Assembly: GCA_964500225.1 (NCBI GenBank)
Contig: CAZCOA010000010.1
Span: 1 to 64,000 of the forward strand
DNA: 64,000 nucleotides
Direction of reading: 5' to 3'
DNA from: JAAYDY01 sp964500225
GTDB lineage: Bacteria > Planctomycetota > Phycisphaerae > FEN-1346 > JAACEH01
Shown here: piece after piece, positions 1 to 7,206 of the stretch
Layout of the letters: every line of letters begins with the position of its first letter
Numbering within the stretch: the first letter of the stretch is position 1
Program-made: the position numbers and the translations under genes
Notes under the pieces: generated by a model
Seen by the model: the letters and a program-made list of their open reading frames with translations, nothing else
Told to the model about the DNA's origin: nothing
The model's database searches: none

Positions 1-60
1 GGGGGCAGGGCGGGGGAGGAAGGCGATTCGCGCGGATGGCGCCGCGTGCGTGTCAGGGCG

Positions 61-75
61 GTTGGCCCGGCCAAC
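61..75 (-). terminator. Possible stem-loop after the sigma factor gene
   Basis: GTTGGCC and GGCCAAC flank a single base, giving a 5-bp stem with a 5-nt loop when folded realistically. It lies 25 bases past the stop of the minus-strand sigma gene. No T-run follows on that strand, so a rho-independent terminator is only a weak suggestion. Confidence 0.2.
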
Positions 76-99
76 GCGTCGTTCCACCAACGTCGCCCC

Positions 100-1773
100 C
101 TACTCGCCGAGTGCCGCTTCCAAGGTTTCGCGGTCGATCATGGTTCGCAGCTTCTCCAGGGCCTTGGTCTCGATCTGCCGCACTCGTTCCTTGGTTACGC
201 CGAACCGCTGGCCGACCTCTTCGAGGGTCTGCGGGCCGGGGCCGCCGCCCAGGCCGAACCGCCGCTCGATGACCTCGCGTTCGCGCGGAGTGAGTTTCTC
301 GAGCACCTCTTCGATCGATTCCTTGACTCCGCTATCGAGCTCCTGAATGCCTTCGTCGGTGGCGAACCGCTGGTCGGCGCCGGCCTCCAGAAGCTCGTCC
401 TTGCCCGTCATGAAGCGGTCCATGCGGTAGTTCTCCTCGGGAATTGTCCGGGCGTAGTTTTTCATGATCGCCCACGACGCGTACGTGGAGAACTTGAATC
501 CGCGGGAATAATCGAATTTCTCGACAGCCCGCATCAGCGAGATGTTCCCGTCGCTGACCAGCTCGAAGAAGTTCGACACACTGCCGATGTGCCGCTTGGC
601 GATGTTGACGACCAGACGCAGGTTGGACTTGACCAGGCGGTTTTTCACTTGGTTGGCCTCGGTCAGCAGACGCTCGACTTCCTCGATGTCGCGCGACTTC
701 GGGCTGCGCGCCCGGCGCAGCTTCTCCTTGAGCTTGATTGCACGGTACTTCAAGTAGTTGTATTTGCGGAACAGGTGCTGCTCTTGTTCCCGGGTCAACA
801 GGGGCGTGCGGTAGAGCGACTTCAGGTACACGGGCAGCCCCGGCGGCGGCTTGGGCGTCCGCACATCCGGGTTCTGCGGCTCTTCGGCCAGGATCTTCGC
901 CTCGGCGTCCGGGGCGTCGAATTCCGGATTGTAGATGCATTCCGTCGGCTCGCGCAGCAGGTGCTCCACGCGCATCTCGTTGATGATCCGGTATACGCTG
1001 GACCGCGTGCGGCAATAGCGCTTGGCCAACGTGTGCACGCTGACGCCGCGCCGGAATGCTCGGAACATCTGTTCCCGGTCGCGGTCGTTGAGCTGTTCCA
1101 GCGAGTTTGGAAACAGCTTCAGGTCGGGATGTGTCTCGTCGTATCTCTTAATCGTGTAGCGCACCGTCTCGACCGCACGGCCCATTTTCCTGGCGATTCG
1201 CTTGCTGACCTCGTACAGGCAGCAGTGGCAGTAATGGCTCAATCGCCGCGCGCGGCGGATGATCTCTCGGCGTTCCTCGGGGGTCAGTTGGGAGAACTTT
1301 CGCGCCGATTCCACCCGCGGCGAGTTGTTCTCGGCAAACGCCGCAACGCTCGACTCCAGAAATCCCACGCGGACCTTGCCGTCGGGGAATACGAACTTCC
1401 GCGAGACCAGTCCCGCTTTTCGCCAACGGCTGACCGTCTTGCTCGTCACGTTGAACCGGGCGCACACGTCGTCGATGCTCAGTACCGGTTCGCCGGCGTC
1501 CTCGACGCGAAGATTCAGGCTTTCGCTCAGCGACTCAATCATCCGTACCAGGTCGATGCGAAGCTGATCGCCCTTGATCGTCTCGACGGTGGCCGTCCTC
1601 GGGCGGTAACCGGTGATCTGGAAACAGATGAAATCGTAGGGGTAGCTCTTGGCCGGATCAATCCGTCGCACCAGGTCTTCGGCCCGGTCGATTTCCTGTT
1701 TGCGAACGTGTTCGGGCGAGAAGGCCAGTTGCTGGGACAGGTCTTGAATCGCACGAGTCTTGCAGGTTGGCAT
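100..1773 (-). CDS. Sigma-70 family RNA polymerase sigma factor with long HTH-rich N-terminal extension
   Basis: This 557-residue protein should direct core RNA polymerase to promoters. The C-terminal 230 residues hold sigma regions 1.2/2 (LRLVVNIAKRH, FSTYASWAIMKNYAR) and region 4 (LTPREREVIERRFGLGG and TKERVRQIETKALEKLR). Between them lies only a short acidic linker, so region 3 appears to be missing. The N-terminal 330 residues are unusual: a MerR-like helix-turn-helix near residues 97-121 (VTSKTVSRWRKAGL), a second predicted HTH near 165-212 and a third near 225-265 (RSSVYRIINEMR). Such extended sigma factors are familiar from planctomycetes (family knowledge). The start chosen is the ATG at 1773, preceded by AAGGGAGGT at good spacing. 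An upstream in-frame start at 1845 has no such site. The gene is monocistronic and divergent from rpsO-pnp. Confidence 0.9.
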   Translation of the reverse strand: MPTCKTRAIQDLSQQLAFSPEHVRKQEIDRAEDLVRRIDPAKSYPYDFICFQITGYRPRTATVETIKGDQLRIDLVRMIESLSESLNLRVEDAGEPVLSIDDVCARFNVTSKTVSRWRKAGLVSRKFVFPDGKVRVGFLESSVAAFAENNSPRVESARKFSQLTPEERREIIRRARRLSHYCHCCLYEVSKRIARKMGRAVETVRYTIKRYDETHPDLKLFPNSLEQLNDRDREQMFRAFRRGVSVHTLAKRYCRTRSSVYRIINEMRVEHLLREPTECIYNPEFDAPDAEAKILAEEPQNPDVRTPKPPPGLPVYLKSLYRTPLLTREQEQHLFRKYNYLKYRAIKLKEKLRRARSPKSRDIEEVERLLTEANQVKNRLVKSNLRLVVNIAKRHIGSVSNFFELVSDGNISLMRAVEKFDYSRGFKFSTYASWAIMKNYARTIPEENYRMDRFMTGKDELLEAGADQRFATDEGIQELDSGVKESIEEVLEKLTPREREVIERRFGLGGGPGPQTLEEVGQRFGVTKERVRQIETKALEKLRTMIDRETLEAALGE

Positions 1774-1916
1774 GGTGCACCTCCCTTCGGCCCCGGGATT
1801 CAATAGTACGGGGCATCGGCGGCGAAATTCCGCGTTACAGGTCAAGGGCCGCTTTCGATGGATGACAACGCCACCTGGTCGGCCCTGGCATGCCGCCTAA
1901 GCCCTCTTGCCACTTT

Positions 1917-1945
1917 AGGTTACCACACGTTCCGTTCGGTGTCCA
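1917..1945 (-). promoter_or_regulatory. Candidate promoter for the sigma factor gene
   Basis: On the minus strand TGGACA, a 17-base spacer and TAACCT. The -35 matches consensus at five of six positions and the -10 at three of six. It would give a leader of roughly 140 bases. The -35 element lies inside the left arm of the inverted repeat at 1939-1980, so a regulator binding there could control it. Confidence 0.4.
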
Positions 1946-1980
1946 TTCTTCGTGCGCGGCAAGCGGCGCTCAATGGACAC
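1939..1980. repeat. 9-bp inverted repeat in the sigma factor/rpsO divergent region
   Basis: GTGTCCATT at 1939-1947 and its exact reverse complement AATGGACAC at 1972-1980 are separated by 24 bases. Each arm contains TGGACA pointing outward, a -35-like hexamer on each strand. It may be an operator or a pair of divergent promoter elements. The rest of 1774-2229 holds the promoters listed separately and no credible gene. Confidence 0.5.
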
Positions 1981-2073
1981 TTGGTGAACCCAGTGGGTAC
2001 AGGCTAGAGACTTAGCCAAGATCCTCTATGGCGGGGGAAATCGTTGGTGCTACGGGTGCATGGTGCTTTGCAC

Positions 2074-2102
2074 TTGCAATAAGTTGGTCATGCGGCTATA
2101 CT
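2074..2102 (+). promoter_or_regulatory. Promoter of rpsO-pnp
   Basis: TTGCAA, a 17-base spacer and TATACT fit the housekeeping consensus well. Transcription would start near 2109, leaving a leader of about 120 bases before rpsO. Many bacteria fold the rpsO leader into an S15-binding structure for autoregulation. This leader has G-rich and C-rich patches (2144-2163, 2178-2200) that could pair, but I cannot assign a known S15 leader fold. Confidence 0.65.
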
Positions 2103-2229
2103 TTCGCCCAAGGTTCAGCCGCGGTTGACCGATTGGTGTCGGTAGGGGGGAGATGTTCCCTGCCGCAAATCAGGTGCAGGAGAGCGGCCTTCTGCTCCCA
2201 TGTGTCGCAGGCATTAAGGAGATGCAGTC

Positions 2230-2493
2230 ATGTCGGATGCAGCAAAGACGGATCTGATCAAGAATTATGCGATTCACGAAGGCGATACGGGCAGCCCCGA
2301 GGTGCAAATTGCCCTGCTGACGCAGCGCATTGCACATTTGACGGAGCACCTGAAGGACAACAGGAAGGATTTCTCGTCGCGACGCGGTTTGCTTCGGATG
2401 GTGGGGCGTCGTAGCAGTCTTCTAAAGTACTTGCAGCAGAATGATTTCGAGCGTTACCAGAACATCGTCAAGCGTCTGGGCCTGCGGAAGTAG
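2230..2493 (+). CDS. rpsO: 30S ribosomal protein S15
   Basis: This 87-residue protein is the usual length of S15, a primary-binding protein of the 16S rRNA central domain that helps form the platform of the small subunit and bridge to the 50S. Diagnostic stretches are HEGDTGSPEVQIALLTQRI near the N-terminus and RRGLLRMVGRR followed by LLKYLQ in the second half. The ATG at 2230 is preceded by AAGGAG. It is followed by pnp on the same strand, the conserved rpsO-pnp order seen across bacteria, with an intercistronic terminator hairpin. Confidence 0.97.
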   Translation: MSDAAKTDLIKNYAIHEGDTGSPEVQIALLTQRIAHLTEHLKDNRKDFSSRRGLLRMVGRRSSLLKYLQQNDFERYQNIVKRLGLRK

Positions 2494-2510
2494 CCAAGAG
2501 AACGACCACC

Positions 2511-2544
2511 GGGGCACCGGCATCGTATGCCCGTGCCCCTTTTT
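2511..2544 (+). terminator. Intrinsic terminator/attenuator between rpsO and pnp
   Basis: A 13-bp stem with one C-C mismatch (GGGGCACCGGCAT pairing with ATGCCCGTGCCCC) and a CGT loop is followed at once by five T. It would let most transcripts end after rpsO and only part read into pnp. In E. coli the same junction has a terminator and an RNase III processing hairpin (established knowledge), so placement is conserved even if sequence is not. Confidence 0.85.
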
Positions 2545-2711
2545 CATGCAGTTGTGGGTGTGGGGTGGCGTCCGGCGAACGTGTGGCAGCAGATGGGATC
2601 GTCGGGTTGGGACAGAGACGGATAGAGCCAGGCGAAAACAGAACAAGACTGGATCCTGAGCGGACGCATGTGTGTTTGAATCGGGTCGGGTCGGAACAGT
2701 AGGAGAGAACA

Positions 2712-4835
2712 ATGGAAGGTAGTGCACTGTTGGGCAAGGAGCACGTGGTTGTACGGGAAATTGGCGGTCGGAAGCTGATTCTGAAGACGGGGAAGCTGGC
2801 CAAACAGGCTTCCGGGGCGGTGTGGGTGCAGTACGGCGACACGGTGGTGCTGGTGGCCACGACGATTGCCGAACTGAAGCGCGAAATCGATTTCTTCCCC
2901 CTGTTCATGGACTATCGCGAGAAGCAATATGCGGCGGGCAAGGTGCCGCGCGGCTTCTTCAAACGCGAGGGGCGTCCGACGGACAAGGAGATTTTGACAA
3001 TGCGGCTGATGGACCGTCCGGTCCGGCCGCTGTTCCCGGAGGGATACAAGGACGAGGTGCAGGTTCAGGCCATCGTCCTGAGTTTCGACCAGCAGAACGA
3101 GTCGGACGTACTGGCGATGATTGGCGCCAGTGCGTCGCTGTGCGTTTCTCCTGCGCCGTTCAACGGGCCCGTGGGGTCGGTTCGCGTCGGGCGGCTGAAC
3201 GGCGAGTTGATTGCATTCCCGACGATAGAGCAAACCGGGCAATGCGACCTGGAAATCATCATGTCGGGGACCGACACGGTGATCAACATGCTGGAGGTCG
3301 GCGCCTGTGAGGTGAGCGACGACGACCTGATGGCGGCGCTGGAGTTCGGCCACAAAGTGGTCCGCGAGATCGTCCAGATGCAGCGTGAACTGGCAGCGAT
3401 GGTGGGGATCGAGAAGTCGTGGACGCCTCCGGAGCCGGATTTGGTCCTGGCTGCCGAGGTGGCCAAATACGAGAACCAGTTACGGAGCTGCCTGGACGTC
3501 AGTGGCAAAGTCGCGCAGATGCAGGCACTGGAGGAGGTCAAAACAACGATTCTGGATGCGCTGAGTCCGGAGGGTGCCGAGGAGCCGCGGTTTTCGCGCG
3601 AGGCGGTTTCGGCAGCCGTCAGCGAGCTGAAGAAGAAGATTATCCGCGAGCGGATTCTCAACGGCGTGCGTCCGGACGGTCGCAAGCCGTCGCAGTTGCG
3701 ACCGGTGACGTGTGAAGTGGGTGTGCTGCCGCGGACGCACGGTTCGGCGCTGTTTACGCGCGGCGAGACACAGGCGCTGGTGGCGACGACGCTGGGCACG
3801 AGCGAGGACCAGCAGGTCGTTGACGGGTTGGCGCCGGAGTACAAGAAACGGTTCATGCTTCAGTACAACTTTCCGCCGTTCTCGGTGGGCGAGGTGCGTC
3901 CGATCCGCGGTCCGAGCCGTCGCGATATCGGCCACGGCAGCTTGGCGGAGCGGTGCCTGTTGCCGGTAATGCCTGGTGCGGAACAGTTCGCGTACACGGT
4001 GCTGGCGGTGAGCGAGATTCTCGAGTCGAACGGATCGAGCAGCATGGCGACCGTGTGCGGCGCGACGCTGGCGTTGATGGACGCGGGCGTGCCGATCCGC
4101 GACCCGGTGGCAGGCATCTCGATCGGCCTGGTGAAAGAGGGCGACCGCGAGATGCTGCTGACCGACATCCAGGGCGCCGAGGATCATTACGGCGACATGG
4201 ACTTCAAGGTGGCCGGCACCCAGAAGGGAATCACGGGCGTTCAGTTGGACGTGAAGATCGACGGGCTGTCGATGGGCACATTGCGCAAGGCGCTGGCTCA
4301 GGCTCGCGAGGCGAGGCTCGAACTGCTGCGGATCATGCTTCAGACGCTGAGTTCGCCGCGCGCGAAGATTAGCGATTACGCGCCGCGTCTGCTGCTGATC
4401 CACATTGACCCGGACAAGATCGGGAAGGTGATCGGACCGGGCGGCAAGACCATCAAGGCGATCCAGGATGAGACCGGCGCTCGGATCGAGATCGAGGACG
4501 ACGGCAGCGTCATGATCAGTTGCGTCGAGATGAAGGGCGCCGAGGCGGCTCGGGAGAAGATCGAGCAGATCGCTGAAGAGGTGAAGGTCGGCAAGATCTA
4601 CACCGGCAAGGTCATGAGCATCAAGGAGTTTGGTGCGTTCATCGAAGTAACGCCAGGTCAGGATGGTCTGTGCCACGTCTCGGAACTGGACGAGAAGTAC
4701 GTCAAGAACATCGAGGACGTGATCAAGGTGGGCGACACGGTGCGAGTGAAGGTTATCCAGATCGATCCTCAGGGCCGCATCAAGTTGTCGCGCAAGGCCG
4801 CGTTGAAGGACGAGAAAGAAGAGAGCCAGAAGTAG
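2712..4835 (+). CDS. pnp: Polyribonucleotide nucleotidyltransferase (PNPase)
   Basis: PNPase degrades RNA 3' to 5' using phosphate, releasing nucleoside diphosphates, as a trimer. At 707 residues it is full length. Two RNase PH-like core domains are visible (about 10-150 and 310-540; FKREGRPTDKEILTMRLMDR in the first, HGSALFTRGETQALV and GDMDFKVAGT in the second), joined by an all-alpha linker. A KH domain near 560-615 has GPGGKTIKAIQ. An S1 domain near 620-695 (GKIYTGKVMSIKEFGAFIE) completes the RNA-binding tail. The ATG at 2712 follows GGAGAG. It lies 218 bases after rpsO and is probably expressed by read-through of the terminator plus any local promoter. Confidence 0.97.
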   Translation: MEGSALLGKEHVVVREIGGRKLILKTGKLAKQASGAVWVQYGDTVVLVATTIAELKREIDFFPLFMDYREKQYAAGKVPRGFFKREGRPTDKEILTMRLMDRPVRPLFPEGYKDEVQVQAIVLSFDQQNESDVLAMIGASASLCVSPAPFNGPVGSVRVGRLNGELIAFPTIEQTGQCDLEIIMSGTDTVINMLEVGACEVSDDDLMAALEFGHKVVREIVQMQRELAAMVGIEKSWTPPEPDLVLAAEVAKYENQLRSCLDVSGKVAQMQALEEVKTTILDALSPEGAEEPRFSREAVSAAVSELKKKIIRERILNGVRPDGRKPSQLRPVTCEVGVLPRTHGSALFTRGETQALVATTLGTSEDQQVVDGLAPEYKKRFMLQYNFPPFSVGEVRPIRGPSRRDIGHGSLAERCLLPVMPGAEQFAYTVLAVSEILESNGSSSMATVCGATLALMDAGVPIRDPVAGISIGLVKEGDREMLLTDIQGAEDHYGDMDFKVAGTQKGITGVQLDVKIDGLSMGTLRKALAQAREARLELLRIMLQTLSSPRAKISDYAPRLLLIHIDPDKIGKVIGPGGKTIKAIQDETGARIEIEDDGSVMISCVEMKGAEAAREKIEQIAEEVKVGKIYTGKVMSIKEFGAFIEVTPGQDGLCHVSELDEKYVKNIEDVIKVGDTVRVKVIQIDPQGRIKLSRKAALKDEKEESQK

Positions 4836-4872
4836 GCTCTCCGCATGCGGTTGTACCGTGCTCAGTGGAAAT

Positions 4873-4912
4873 CCAAGACCCGCACGTCCGCGAGGACCTC
4901 TGCGGGTCTTGG
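4873..4912 (+). terminator. Long stem-loop after pnp
   Basis: CCAAGACCCGCA and TGCGGGTCTTGG form a perfect 12-bp stem. The enclosed bases fold again into GTCC-GCGA-GGAC with a GNRA tetraloop. No T-run follows, so it may act as an mRNA 3'-end stabiliser or a rho-assisted stop rather than a classical terminator. Confidence 0.55.
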
Positions 4913-5015
4913 CCGTTAAGCCGTGTAGCGACCTGGTGAACGCCGGTATGTCATAGGTCGGGGCACGCGTGTGCAACGTCCGTGCGCGGTGAAGCCGCTT
5001 GGAGGAGTCCGACGC

Positions 5016-5849
5016 GTGTTGATATGGATTGTGTTGGCGGGGACGGCCGGCCTGGGGGCCGGCGCCGCGTTGGGAGCGTTCCTGGCGGCGCGGCGTGTGC
5101 GGCGGCTGTACGCCCGGTCCGAGCAACTGGAGAAACAGGTGGCCGAGTCGGAGCGGATGGCTTACGTAGGTCGCCTGACGAGCGGCCTGGCCCACGAGTT
5201 GAAGAACCCGCTGTCCACTCTGAACCTGAATCTGCAACTGTTGGCTGAGGACCTGAGGTTGCCGCAGACCGAGGTGGAGCGCCGGACGGCGAGGAAGCTG
5301 GCGATTCTGCAATCGGAGACGCGTCGGCTGGAGGAGATCCTGGAGGCGTTTTTGCGGTTCGCGGGCCGAATGGAGTTGCGGCGGAAACGCCTGGATGTCG
5401 GCGAGCTCGTGGGCGACCTGCTGGCATTCTACGAGCCGCAGGCCGTCCAGCATGGAATTACGTTACGTGAGCAGGTGGACGCCAATCTGCCTCCGGTGGA
5501 CGGCGACGCGGACCTCTTGAAACAGGCCCTGTTGAATATTATTCTGAACGCACAAGCCGTCATGACCGATGGCGGCGAGCTGATGGTCGCGGTGCGGGCG
5601 GCCGACGGGGGCGTGGCCATAAGCGTGACGGATACGGGGCCAGGGATACCCCCCGATCGTCAGGAACGGATTTTCGATGCCTACTACTCGTCGCGTCCGG
5701 GGGGCATGGGGCTGGGATTGCCGACGGTCAAGCGGATTATGACCGAGCACCGTGGCAAGGTCAGCGTCAACAGCGAAGTGGGTCGGGGGACGCAGTTTGT
5801 CCTCTGGTTGCCGGCTGCGGCCGAGGATACGGAACAGACTCATGAATGA
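5016..5849 (+). CDS. Sensor histidine kinase (NtrB-like), membrane anchored
   Basis: The 277-residue kinase has one N-terminal membrane segment (VLIWIVLAGTAG onward), a coiled-coil-like linker, a HisKA dimerisation domain with phospho-acceptor His60 in GLAHELKNPLS, and a HATPase_c domain with N box (LLNIILNAQAV), G1 (VTDTGPGIPP) and G2 (GGMGLGLPTVK). There is no periplasmic sensor domain, so the input is likely membrane-proximal or via a partner. GTG at 5016 is chosen because GGAGGAG sits just upstream. A GTG at 4971 is also in frame but lacks a ribosome site. The stop overlaps the start of the next gene, so the pair is translationally coupled and almost certainly a cognate two-component system. 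Confidence 0.88.
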   Translation: MLIWIVLAGTAGLGAGAALGAFLAARRVRRLYARSEQLEKQVAESERMAYVGRLTSGLAHELKNPLSTLNLNLQLLAEDLRLPQTEVERRTARKLAILQSETRRLEEILEAFLRFAGRMELRRKRLDVGELVGDLLAFYEPQAVQHGITLREQVDANLPPVDGDADLLKQALLNIILNAQAVMTDGGELMVAVRAADGGVAISVTDTGPGIPPDRQERIFDAYYSSRPGGMGLGLPTVKRIMTEHRGKVSVNSEVGRGTQFVLWLPAAAEDTEQTHE

Positions 5850-7206
5850 CGAGCAAGAGCGAGCGGCAATTCTGATTGTCGAGGACGACCGCAACCAGGC
5901 GGATGCGGTCAGCGAGGCTCTCGAACGCATCGGACACGACTGCGTCGTGGTGACGGCGCCACGTCGTGCGTCGGCTATTCTCGAGTCGCGGTCATTCGAT
6001 CTGGTGATTACCGATCTGATCATGCAGGACCTTGATGGGATGGACATCCTCAGGGCCGTCAAGTCGATCAACCCGACGACGGAGGTCATCGTCATCACGG
6101 GGCATGCAAGCATCGAGACGGCCGTGGACGCCATCCGGCAGGGGGCGTACGACTACATCGAGAAGCCGCTGAACGTGGAGGTGCTTCGGGACCGGGTGTC
6201 GAAGGCGCTGGAGCGTCGTCGTCTGGTAGCTCGGACGAAAGAGCTGTCGGCGCAACTGGACGAGCGGTTTGGGTTCGCCGGGGTGGTTGGAAACAATCCG
6301 CAGATGCGTCGCGTGGTGGAGATCGCGCGCCAGATCGCGTCAACGAACACCACCGTGCTGATAACCGGCGAGAGCGGCACGGGCAAGGAGCTGATCGCGC
6401 GGGCGATTCACAACAACTCGCCCCGGCGGCATCGGAACTTCGTGGCGCTGAACTGCGCCGCATTGTCCGAGGGGATTCTGGAGAGCGAACTGTTCGGCCA
6501 CGAGAAAGGTGCGTTTACGGGGGCGGCGGCAATGCGTCGCGGACGGTTCGAGTACGCCGACGGCGGGACGCTGTTTCTGGACGAGGTCGGCGACATGCCG
6601 ATGAGCACGCAGATCAAATTGCTTCGTGTGCTGGAAGACGGCGAGATCATGCGCGTCGGGTCAAACGATCCGATCCGCGTGGATGTGCGGCTCATCAGTG
6701 CGACAAATCGTGACCTGAACGCGGCAATTGCCGAGAAGACATTTCGCGAGGACCTGTATTTCCGGTTGAAGGTGGTGACGTTGACGCTGCCTCCGCTACG
6801 GGAACGTGCCGAAGACATCCCGTTGCTGGCGGACTACTTCATAAAGCAGTTCGCGCGACAGCATGGCAAGACGGTCACGGGCCTGTCGCCCGCGGCACTT
6901 CAATCGCTTCAGTCGTACACGTGGCCCGGCAACGTTCGCGAGCTGCGCAACGCCATCGAGACCATGGTGGCACTGGCCCAGGGCGACACGCTGGACGTGC
7001 AGCAACTGCCGCCGGAGATCCCCGGGTCCGTTCGTCTCGGGCCGTCGCCGGTCAACCTGGGCATAATGACTCTGGAAGAGGCCGAACGTCAGCTCATTGC
7101 CAACGCTCTGCGCGCCACCGAAGGCAATCGCCAGGAAGCAGCGCGGCGACTGGGTATCGGCGAACGCACGTTGTATCGGAAGATCAAGGACTACGGGCTT
7201 TCGTAG
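5842..7206 (+). CDS. Sigma-54-dependent response regulator (NtrC family)
   Basis: This 454-residue activator has a receiver domain with phospho-acceptor Asp58 (VITDLIMQDLDG), a AAA+ sigma-54 interaction domain with Walker A GESGTGKE at about 176-183, the sigma-54 contacting GAFTGA loop at 223-228, and a C-terminal Fis-type HTH (NRQEAARRLGIGERTLYRKI). All key elements are intact. It would open promoters bound by RpoN holoenzyme, which is not encoded in this window. The ATG at 5842 overlaps the kinase stop. An earlier in-frame start at 5752 would lie deep inside the kinase and is rejected. Its 3' end overlaps the convergent glycosyltransferase gene by 23 bases. Target genes are unknown. Confidence 0.93.
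   Translation: MNDEQERAAILIVEDDRNQADAVSEALERIGHDCVVVTAPRRASAILESRSFDLVITDLIMQDLDGMDILRAVKSINPTTEVIVITGHASIETAVDAIRQGAYDYIEKPLNVEVLRDRVSKALERRRLVARTKELSAQLDERFGFAGVVGNNPQMRRVVEIARQIASTNTTVLITGESGTGKELIARAIHNNSPRRHRNFVALNCAALSEGILESELFGHEKGAFTGAAAMRRGRFEYADGGTLFLDEVGDMPMSTQIKLLRVLEDGEIMRVGSNDPIRVDVRLISATNRDLNAAIAEKTFREDLYFRLKVVTLTLPPLRERAEDIPLLADYFIKQFARQHGKTVTGLSPAALQSLQSYTWPGNVRELRNAIETMVALAQGDTLDVQQLPPEIPGSVRLGPSPVNLGIMTLEEAERQLIANALRATEGNRQEAARRLGIGERTLYRKIKDYGLS

Noticed and set aside
2028..2414. Open frame of 128 codons upstream of and overlapping rpsO.
   Set aside because: It overlaps the strong rpsO gene in another frame and has no family features.
4957..4976. Sigma-54-like sequence (GGGGCACG with a downstream TGCA) upstream of the NtrB-like kinase.
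   Set aside because: The GG and GC elements are spaced nine rather than the required ten bases when the flanks are best matched, so it fails the sigma-54 rule.
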